Shown one piece after another: positions 54,956 through 64,000 of a DNA stretch of 64,000 bases. Made by a program: the position numbers and the translations under genes. Numbering within the stretch: position 1 is the first letter of the stretch; each line of letters starts with the position of its first letter. Below the pieces are notes generated by a model. The model saw nothing but the letters and a program-made list of their open reading frames with translations, had not been told where the DNA came from and made no database searches. Source of the stretch: Lepas anatifera. Its lineage: Eukaryota > Arthropoda > Thecostraca > Lepadidae. The stretch spans positions 503,501 to 567,500 of the forward strand of contig JAOTON010002129.1 of assembly GCA_034440635.1 (NCBI GenBank), in the 5' to 3' direction.

Positions 54956-55381
54956 TAATTTGCTTACTGTCTTCCGAGTTCTCTGGCGAATGTTACTAGG
55001 CCTCTATCTTTTCGCCGGAATCTCGGAGGGGCTAACACGAATCTCCAGTTTTGGGTAGTCCCGTTTGGAAAAAGACTAACAATCTAACCGGTAATGAGCT
55101 AAATTATTGTGCATTTAACCTAAATAGACCTGTATTCCTGCTCCCTGTATATTTACAGGGAGCTACTACTGGCAGTTTTTACTAATAGTATTGATATTTA
55201 TTATGCTTTCTCTAAGTTACTTTCTTTTTCCTAGCAGGGCGTGCCGCGACTTGTAATATTTTATGTTCTGGTGGTGTTAACGTAAGGGTACTGTTGTCGT
55301 TGGGATCGCGGAGGGGGCACGCCTGGCTACCCGATTAAATGGGTGGCGGACCTTTTCTAGCAATAGAATTGCATGAAAAAA

Positions 55382-55879
55382 AACGGGAACATAGCAATAA
55401 TTTAAGTGGTCCTCTTTTGAATAAAAGACATTATGAACCTTCCCTGATAGGTGAAAATAGATTTAAAACAAATCTATAAACGTGTGAGAGCTGAACATGT
55501 TTCATCTTCTAATATTTGTTAATTTGAAAAATCATGATAAATGACTAGATTGTGAATATTTGGCTAAGTGTCAGTTATTCGCTCGATATAGCAAAATATC
55601 CAATAATATATATATATATATATATATTAAACACCCGAACTCATTCCGGGTCAGTGGCACTGTGGCAACTTTGCCACATACCTCAGCATGGCGGGGGAGC
55701 AGTATCGGAGGGATATCAGACGGACACTATTTTTCCTTATACGCTGTCTCTTAAAGTGTCAACCATTAACTGACCATTTATAAATTGAAACATTCCTATC
55801 ATTTCAAGACTTCTACTCTTCACCGATTCGTCTCATATCTCTCCAACAGGCATCAGCGGGTCATCATTAACGGAAAAAC
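55382..55879 (+). repeat. Block A, copy 3 (after LINE-D)
   Basis: Homologous to 216-751, including a short (TA)n near 55604-55627 and the same CATCATTAACGGAAAAACAT end. No gene. Here the following sequence is the RT remnant rather than a SINE. Confidence 0.85.
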
Positions 55880-56302
55880 ATTGTAATTATACCAGTTACC
55901 TCGGGTGTTCTGGAAGGTTCTTTGGCTGCTCTTTTGATTTTGTATTTATTCATAAATGACATTCCGTTGAAAATTTAGCCATCCTGTTTGATGTATGCCG
56001 ACGACGTCAAAATTTGCCGTATAATTAATATCAGCTGACTGGCTTCTGCTACAACATGGCCCACATCGTTTGCTGAGGTGGCCCATTAGGTGAGGTATCA
56101 TTCTAAATCCCATTAAGTGCAAATCGTTTACAATGGCCCTCAGACATGCACCTGTTCAGACAAAGTACCATTCGACAACGTTGTCCTTGAATCCTTAAAA
56201 AAACGTGATCTAGGCACTATATTAGACACCAGACTGACGTGTTCGGCCAACATCGTTAGTTGGGCAAACCGTGCGTTCGGCCTTTTGATTGTGACATTTT
56301 AG
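55880..56302 (+). pseudogene. Decayed LINE reverse transcriptase fragment
   Basis: Scattered frames still read the RT core: TSGVLEGSLAALL and LFINDIP (the GVPQGS...LxxLFINDLP region), LMYADDVKI (catalytic YADD), ILNPIKCK and KKRDLGTILDTRL...ANRAFGLLIVTF from the thumb (frame 56117-56302). Several stops and shifts. It is a different family from the four LINEs in this window and older. Copy 2 retains only the last 83 bases; copy 1 has a SINE in its place. Confidence 0.8.
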
Positions 56303-59300
56303 ACGAATTAAAAGGGACTAAATTAAATCAAAAATAAATTCTGACGGCATATTACGCCAACATCCAGCTCTTTGTTAGAATATAACAGCCTTATCTGGTC
56401 ACGTGCTGTCAATTCCCACACAGGGCAAGTTGATCGGGTGTAGACTTTGCGTTTCCCTTTATTACGAATCTCTTAACGATTTTGCGTCATCTCATCTTCT
56501 TCCTACAGATTACAACACAACTTGATCTTTCTTAAAGGTCTATTCTCGAAAAAATAGGTCATCAGAGCAGTGTCCCAAAACCTGGGGTGTTGGGTGCAGA
56601 ACGACACCTAGTCAAGCAAAATTTTCCACTCACCTTTTTTGCTGAATTTTCCACTCACTTCCAACAGTAACAATACTTACTACAATTGAATTTTACTCAA
56701 CAATACTTACTACAAAGGCCAGTTCCATTGCCTCCTCTACCAACGTCCACTGGAAAAAGAGAGCAGGAGAATCAACTAGAAGATCGCCAAATTAACTCGG
56801 CTCTTATGCACTTCTTTCGCTTTTCTGAAAGAAAATCTGGCAATTTCTATTTTTCTGGCCAATTATACCTGGCATCCTTATCTCCACCGCTTTCAGTAGA
56901 ACAACTGAATCAAAATTCTGGCGCGGGCAAGACGCTCAGTCCCCCTGGCCCACCGGAGAAAGTTCCAGTGGGTGAACACCGAAACTAAATTCCACCACTC
57001 ACAAAATTGGTGAGTGGAAAATTAGATACCCTAGCCTTGCGTAGCCAAAAAAATGAGCTAACCGCTTTGAAAGATATATTTTTGGAAAGCAGTTTATCTG
57101 TGCACATGATTTCTAGGCTTACGTCCTTGAAACGTTGTTTTTGTATTTCTGGTAATGAGAATAGTGAAAAACCATTTTTGGTCATCTTGTTGTTAAAAGC
57201 AATTATCTTGGAATTTGTATTTTAAGCAGCATATTTTTTTTACATTGTATCGTAGAAAATTGACCATTTATTGGGAAGCAAATAATTTTTATCCATATCA
57301 GCCCTTCATTGCTGCGTCCACGCCGTGTGACACCCAAATTCACCCACGACACCCTACGACACCCTAGACATAAATACTCTGATATTTAAGTTGAACTGAA
57401 AGTGTCCGGCACTTGAATACATCGAAACTCTACGTTTTCATTAAAAGATTTTTTTGGGCAACAAGAATGCATCCAGTTACCCTTCAAACATCGGCACTTC
57501 TTTGTATGGCTGGTCTACGGCGTGGACTTACCAAAACGCCGTCTTTACATCTGCTAAATAAAAGCGGCATCTTTAGGCTTTTTGAAAGGCAGGTTTCATA
57601 TTCGTTATTGACAAAACATTGTTAGTATTCCTCTTTGTGTGCTTTTAGTTGTATAATTTTCTAGTCTATAAGGATTTAGAAAATTAATTTAGAGCAATTT
57701 TTGAAATGCAAATTATGTAGCTCATGCGACCGGCAAGCGGCAACCGATCAGAAATTTAAAGTAGTAGTCGCTCTGACGCTGTCGCAACACGCCGCGCCTG
57801 GCTGATTGTAGACCAAAGGAAGAAACAACAACAGCAGCAGAAAGAAAAAGGCTGTAGCTTGGATTAGATTCATAGAAAGCAGCATATTCATATGAAGGTG
57901 AGTATATATGTGAAGAGGATCAGGGGCTTGACAGGTAAAGAAAAGAACCTTATAGCAAGAGTCTGGAAGAGTTTATTGCCATGATAGAAAGTTTGTAGTT
58001 TCGTCTGGTTAGTTAAGTGTAAACCAAGGCTCTACTGGGCCCTAGCATAGGTGTATGCGAGGTGCAGTGATTGAGGTCAGGAGTGGCCTCCAAAATTCCG
58101 ATAACTATAGGTATAGGTATAAGAGGGGCGTTGTCCCGGACAAAAAATTTATACAGTATGCTTAGATAATTAATTTTGGCACTAGGTATTGCACGAAAAA
58201 AATCCCCTTTCATTTTTCATTACCTGCCGGTCTCAGAGGCCCTCTCTGCAAAGTTGGTCTAAGGGGGGCCCCGATATTTCGTCTCAGGGGCCCTTTAGAG
58301 CTGGTCGTGTGGGAGAGGAGAGGAGGGGCACAAGAGTTGCTCTAGGGAAGCCCCCCCCAAGAGTTGATCTTCATCCCACAAATAGTAGTATTGGTGGCTC
58401 CCAGGGTTCTTTCCCCCAAAGGTTGGTCTCAGAGGCCCCCAAAAAGTTTTTTATTTGTGGCAATTCACCAATTCCTTAAAAAATAATTGGAAACTGCATC
58501 AAGGGTTTTCAGTTGGAAAAGATTTACCTGATTAGCCCAAATTTTTCACATGGTAATGGTCAAACAATCTGCTTGGGGATGATTAAAAAATATTTACTTT
58601 GAGAAAATTAAAGGAAATATCCATCCCTCAGTTTAAACAAGGGCTTTGAGAGTTTCCCACCTGAGTACCCAAATTGGAAAATTTTTACCCTGCCATACAT
58701 TTTGAGGGGAATTTTCCACTCACTCGCCATACATTTCGAGCTGAATTTTCCACTGGACACCCTAGCGCAAAACCTATTTTGGGTCACTGCATCAGAGTTG
58801 CTCGAAAAACTCCAATAGCATGTGCTATCCCGATCAACTCACACGCTAAGTCTTATTGCTGTTCGCCGCGGTCGTTTCAAAATCAACTAAAAAACAAAAC
58901 TGACTCAGTGACCTGGTACGGCCATAACATACACCATTGGACTCGCAGTGACAAAACAAACACAATGATGGTAAAATAAAACTGTAGCATTGCTTGCTCG
59001 CAAGTTGAAAGACAAATTGGTCAAAATTACTACGTTACAGGTCAAAATTGTCAAAGTGACCCTTAGTAATGGGCCACGAACACATGATCCTGAGGTTTTG
59101 AAGTTGATTTGAGCCGTGGGGACTGAAATACAGGCATTTTATAACTCACCCAATGGGAAGGTCATGACCCCCTACATGACCCTAGGTCATCCATATGGAA
59201 AATTCCGTAACCACACATTCTTGTACTCGGCAACCTTATGATGTTCTATGAACATCGGATCAATAGATTAAACATACTGTCACTGGTGCCACTTTAAATA

Positions 59301-60197
59301 CTTATAGAGATGTGGTGACTTGACCTAACATGAGCTGGACGTAAAATTTTCAGGAAATGCAAAAGAACATTGAACATCTATGCAAAGTGTGACGGCTCTA
59401 CGCCCACCGTTTTCCGACCATCCTGGAAAGTCTTAGGCGGAGGGTGTAAAAGACCGTCACCAGGGTGGAAGTTATTATGTTAAGATATGTTACTATCAAA
59501 AATATATTACTCCAGTTTGTAAGTTTTTTATTAATTGCTATTTTAGTGTACATATCGTAGATGGTCAGAGGATAAAACATTTGAATGGTTCAAAGAGCAT
59601 GAAAATAGGTGAAGGTTGAATAAGAAAAGCATATAACTGTCTGTGCCACAAAAACATGTGTGCCATTCATGAAGAGCAAGAAATGCGTATACAGTTTTAC
59701 CTTTCTTATTTCGGGAATACCTTCAGTTATACCAAAGTTAAAAAAGCGGAAGTGTCACATATGCTTTTTTCCGTGGGCGTTTCTCGATCCCACTGCGCAT
59801 TGTGTTTTTCGACTTGTGAAAACGTCCTGTACGCTTTTTTATTCCGCGTGTTGTTGTTCGATTTGTTCAATCCGCTATCGCAAGAAAAATACTCGGGAAA
59901 CATTTCAAAATGTTTTGTTTTGATCGAAAATAATTTTTTGTCACCAAATTCTCTTCGTCATTCTCTTTCAGATGGTATAAAAATTTCCCTAAAATTAGCC
60001 TATAGAAATGCGCAATGATTCTCAACATAAAAACCACCCTCCTTAAAAGTTGGGCAAATCTCGCTTCCCTTTTCTTGCTTGGGGCGGCAGAAACGAGGCC
60101 TGTACTCGCCTGTATTCACCCATCTCCACCGTTGTCGCCAACACGGCTGCACGTGCCACCTGGTGGCAGCGGTGTTACAGCACCCTCTCTTTGAAGG
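56303..60197. repeat. Block B, copy 3
   Basis: Full-length counterpart of 1113-5012 without copy 2's deletion. It includes the MITE-like unit (56620-57023) and hairpin (59389-59460). Frames present are the same short ones as in copy 1. No gene. Confidence 0.87.
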
Positions 60198-60416
60198 AGA
60201 GAGAGTCATTCAGAGTCATTCACAGAGAGCCATTCAGGAGAGTCATTCACAGAGAATCATTAAGAGAGAGTCATTCAGATAGTCATTTAGAGAGCCATTA
60301 ATAGAGTCATTCAGATAGCTATTCAGAAAGAGGCATTCGGAAAGAGGCATTCCGAAAGTCATTCAGAGAATCATTCAGACAGAGAGAGTCAGTTAGTCAT
60401 TCACAGCGAGCCATTA
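60198..60416. repeat. AGAGTCATTCAGA minisatellite, copy 3 (truncated)
   Basis: Same unit as 5013-5370, leaving the repeat family at about 60416 (CCATTAA|GGGTGCGTT), before any GA array. Confidence 0.88.
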
Positions 60417-62522
60417 AGGGTGCGTTACCCTCGACACATGCACCACACGACATGACCCGTCAGAACTAATACCCTGTTTCCCCAACAACAGATGTCAGGT
60501 CATTCGTTCATTCATTTCGATACACAGACCGCCCACGTGACACGTTGGTTGTAAACCGTAGTACGCTTCCGCATTCCACGCTTTACGACCCTTCAGGTAA
60601 ACAAGAACCGCTGCGGGCAAGGTCAGACGGGTCGCAGTAACAGGTGCTCTCGCAGGGGCGGGCCCAGTATTTGTCCGAGAGCAGACTGCTAAAGCCTTTG
60701 TCTTGATTTCTCTAAATAAGAAAGCAGTTGCAGCTCGCACAACTGTCACCTGGGATGGACCAAAGCTAGCCAAATGACATTTCAAGCATGGCTGTGGATT
60801 GGCTACGCTCTTTGCGTCAGTTAGCAGCTAGTTAGTTGTAGGATCCTCGACTACTTTGTCCACTTTCGTGACCAAACCTTGTGGACCCACTTTCTTCCTC
60901 CCAAACTAAGCTAGTCCTTTTCCATCCTGGTAAATATATCAGAAATATTTCCGTAATATCCTTGTTTACTGTTTTCCGTGAGAACCTCAGGGAAATTTAA
61001 CGACTTCTTCCATCCCGAAAAAATATAAAAAACGTCGTCCACCCAGTCACATAACATCCCCTCTTTATGCGGAGGGTCCTAGCTTTGTAAACATATAGTG
61101 TCTTCTTTTGAAAGCTATCGTTTTTCAGCATTATTGCTCGGCCCGCCTTGCGTCGGTGGTGCGTCATTTTCCGTGCGTGTGTAAACACACACACACGCAC
61201 ATACACATGACACATGGGCCGGGTGCCCGCATTTGTGATCGCCTTGGGGTTTTCTTAGAGATTCCCCGCCCCGTGGCGGTCACGGAAAGGGGCGTGCGTT
61301 CGTACGGGACTCACTGACTTGCTCACCCACCGAACCCTGAGGCGCGCAGCTCCATGTGTTTACCAAAGTATTTATTATGGAACATTGTTCTGATGCTCGG
61401 AGATGGGGGGGGGGCGTGGTATCCCTCGATCATGTGCGGAGTTTTCCTCACTGTGATCGAGAAGTGTTTCTGATCATAGGGTAGTTTGTGTTGTAATCGA
61501 CAAAACACGTGTTCTGTCTCAATCCCGTCCAGACGCTTTCTGAACACATCAGTTCGATATAAACCAAAGCCTTTGTAATGTATTAGAAGCAGTTTCTTTA
61601 GGTATAGGCCCTGACCTAGGACAGTATCGAAAGATGGTCTCCGAAACATATGAGACCGTCCATAAAGTACAGAAGGAAAAACAAGGGGGAGCGGGAAGTC
61701 AGCAACCGTTTTGTTAGACGTTACAACAGGGTGTAAGCAAGTATTACCATGAGGGGGGGGTTAGAATTATAAGAATACATGTAACTTAATTTATGGATAG
61801 GCCCTCAGCTCTGACTTAGAATTAAGACTGATGTGATTCAATGGAGTCCACACATCATCACCATTGAATTTTGGAATTGTTTGTGTGACCTTTTTATGAG
61901 GAGAGGAACCATGAGAGATTCGTGTGAATACGTGTGCTGACGTCCAAATAACCCTCACATGCCTCCAGTCATGAGTCAGTAGTTCCCTGATGTTAGGAGC
62001 TAAAGGTTTGTGCAAAACACGCGCAATAAATGTTCCATAGTCCGTATAGATTTTCAAGACCTGAACGACGATCCTGAAATATTCGGCAAGTATTAGTGGG
62101 TGATGCAACACCACCTCCCCTGCAAAATTTCAGTTGGGGTGTCATTAGCCATTTCAAGGAGTATCGTAATCATTTCAGGGAAAGCCGTAGTTCAATTGGG
62201 CGAGAAAGTACCCTCTTTCTGGAAATTTACAGGTCCAAAAATGACTTTTATGGAGTCTAAAGGATACAGAAAACACGTTACTGTGTCAGGGGACGAAAAT
62301 ATATGTTTTCATCACAGCAAAAAGCAGAATAAACTGATATTTTTCTAACAAACTGCAAAGTGGCAACATCAGCAGAAAATAATTGCATCGGGCTTGAGCT
62401 TCACGCCCCGAGAGTGAAGAGGGTTTACCGGTCGAAAATTCGGAACATTGAATGCGATAAAGCTGATGGACTAAGGAACGAGACACTCAAGTCATCACAT
62501 GGCTGCCCCAAAGTGGGAGGAT
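60417..62522. other. Single-copy segment without a supported gene
   Basis: About 2.1 kb unlike anything else in the window. It has a short CA microsatellite (61187-61200), and minus-strand frames of 96 to 108 codons (60495-60785, 61323-61649, 61791-62114). None has a motif I recognise and none shows convincing splice sites on both sides. A host exon cannot be excluded. Confidence 0.5.
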
Positions 62523-63524
62523 CATACGCAGATCCAGGGGAGCAAAGAGGGGCACGTGCCCCCTCTATCGACCCTCGGAGCCCCCTGAAATGGCCATGGC
62601 GCCCCCTGAAAGGTTGATGGCGCCCCCTGAAATGTGATGATGATGATTGTTCCGGCCGTCGAATAAAGATATCCATATGGGGGGCGCTTCGTTAAAGTCG
62701 CCCCAATCGCCGAAGGAAGCTCTGGCGATTCCGGTTTGGATGACAGCCGATTTGTGGCGAGGACCCGCGCCGTTGCGCCGTCCCCGCCGTCCAGGTCCCA
62801 CCTGGCCGCCTCTCGGGACCGGAGTAGGCTGTCTTCGGGACCGTTTTTGTGATGATTTCCCGGGCTTGGATACCCGCATTGCAACCTCGATCAGCTTGGG
62901 TGATCCAAGGCATAGGCGTTGGCCGTCAGCCCAGTCTTTTCGGTAGTCGGTTTGGTCGACTGAGTGGAGATGCATTCGTGAGTCTGTCGGTCCTGTTTTT
63001 ATACAAGTAACTAGATATTTCGGGTACGAATTAGTGGCTATCATTATATTCTTATGATATTGTAGTGTGACATTTTTCTACGTATTGTGCGATGAATAAA
63101 TTATCTCCACCCGCTATGCACGATATATGCACAAATACCAAAAAGAACAATATCTTTAGAAACCAGCTTCAGGGAGGTTCCATGACGGGAGTATCATAAA
63201 GAATATTCTTCCGATATTTTTCCGATCATAAAAAAATTAATCGCAGAGACAAATCTAAAACAAGTGCGGCAAACTCGACAATTGAATCAAAACTGACCTC
63301 AGTCCTTCCATTTTCATTTCAAGAAAAACGTGACGTCTTTAACAAGACTCCCCCTGAAATGTCGCTTTCCATCCCCCCAGGATGCAAAAATCGGTGCCAA
63401 CCGATAGGATTTTGCGCCCAACTGATGGGTTTTGCCGGTCAAAAGTGGCAACCCCCTGGTCCAAATGGCGCCCCTCGGGAAGCTGCCCGCCCCCCCCGAT
63501 CGGCAATCCTGGATCCGCCTACGG
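62523..63524. mobile_element. hAT-like non-autonomous DNA transposon
   Basis: An 8-bp direct repeat GGGAGGAT flanks the element (62515-62522 and 63525-63532), the duplication length made by hAT transposases. The ends are imperfect inverted repeats: CATACGCAGATCCAGG at the left against the complement of the right end, C(C)GTAGGCGGATCCAGG. Subterminal CCCCCTGAAATG motifs recur at 62581, 62622 and 63350. No transposase is encoded; the frames inside are not convincing. Confidence 0.65.
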
Positions 63525-63532
63525 GGGAGGAT

Positions 63533-64000
63533 ACCCTAGTCACCAGCCTCGGTAATAACAGGTGCTGGCAGAATATGATACAGAAGTCTGACTCGCACAA
63601 TTGCTTGCCTTTCCGTATGAGAAGTGTACTACGGGGACACACTAGTTGAGTTAATCGCTGCCCTGAAGTCGTCGTCGCTAGCACTCTGCTCACAGGACAA
63701 TCGCTGCTTTCTTTTCCCCTGAAAGATCTTGTCACTCCAGCCCGTGGTGGCCAGAAATGGGTCTTACTGATATTGGTAGAGCCTGGTGTTCTGCCGTTTG
63801 TATCCCGCTGAACGGAAAGTGTCATCCTTGATAATGGCGATGGAGGCACAATGATCTAAATCCTGGAATGCTTAGTAGAGTGTGACACCCAGGCGCCCTG
63901 AATTTCCCCTTCACTTTTTCCCCTTCATTTTTTTCTAACTCACTTTTCCAAACACTTTTCCTGGGGATTTTTTTAGCATAATTCAATAATCCTAGTATAT
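63533..64000. other. Single-copy segment, window end
   Basis: No gene supported. The end of the window has CCCCTTCACTTTTTCCCCTTCATTTTT-type pyrimidine runs and an ATTTTTCTAACTCACTTTTCC stretch faintly like block B's TTTTCCACTCAC motif, too weak to assign. Confidence 0.5.

Noticed and set aside
61323..61649. 108-codon minus-strand frame as a host gene
   Set aside because: No motif, no splice support, single-copy so no comparison available.
62565..63044. 159-codon minus-strand frame
   Set aside because: Lies wholly within the hAT-like element; its C-terminus translates subterminal CCCCCTGAAATG repeats, and no domain is recognisable.
63439..63849. 136-codon minus-strand frame
   Set aside because: Crosses the transposon end; one third of it is translated inverted repeat.

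Overview
The window is nuclear DNA of an animal, most likely an invertebrate. It has intron-style splice signals, several non-LTR retrotransposons (LINEs), tRNA-derived SINEs, P-element-like transposase remnants and very long simple repeats. There are no operons, bacterial promoters or dense host genes. I could not fix the species. I recognise no intact host protein-coding gene: almost everything long and open is transposon-derived.

The backbone is a set of repeat blocks present two or three times in the same orientation and almost identical by eye. Block A is intron sequence of a P-element-like transposase gene. Block B is about 4 kb of non-coding repeat ending in an AGAGTCATTCAGA minisatellite and a GA array. 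Block C holds the 3' exon of the transposase and a pyrimidine-rich tract. Block D is about 4.6 kb, AT-rich. Copy 1 runs A 1-751, B 1113-6053, second A 6160-6550, C 6551-9966 and D 23754-28391. Copy 2 runs A 35066-35459, B 35543-38457, second A 38568-38958, C 38959-42335 and D 43163-47814. Copy 3 runs from an upstream transposase exon (50427-50621) and its intron, through A 55382-55879, to B 56303-60416. Each copy carries its own later insertions and deletions, so comparing copies exposes empty sites and dates events.

Four LINEs break up these blocks. LINE-1 (minus strand, 9967-13170 plus 19995-23753) is an old RNase H-bearing element in copy 1. It was split by LINE-2 (plus strand, 13171-19994), a much better preserved relative with an 11-bp target duplication. 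A short 3' piece of LINE-1's family (42336-43118) sits in copy 2 only 39 bp from the matching site. LINE-C (minus, about 29540-35065) and LINE-D (plus, 50883-55381) belong to a different group without RNase H. Smaller elements are two tRNA-SINEs (752-1107, 48395-48754), a MITE-like unit with 15-bp inverted ends in every B block, a foldback (48001-48194), a piggyBac-style MITE flanked by TTAA (49032-49480) and a hAT-like non-autonomous element with an 8-bp duplication (62523-63524).

The observations most worth following are these. (1) LINE-1 and LINE-2 carry long open frames between ORF1 and ORF2 that look like a third, hydrophobic protein; in LINE-2 the junctions on both sides are ATGA stop-start overlaps. 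(2) The P-like transposase exons are joinable in phase across copies, but the family's catalytic glutamate is replaced in both 3' copies. (3) The same LINE family inserted independently 39 bp apart in two paralogous blocks. The last 3.6 kb (60416-64000) is single-copy here and shows no gene I can support apart from the hAT-like element.
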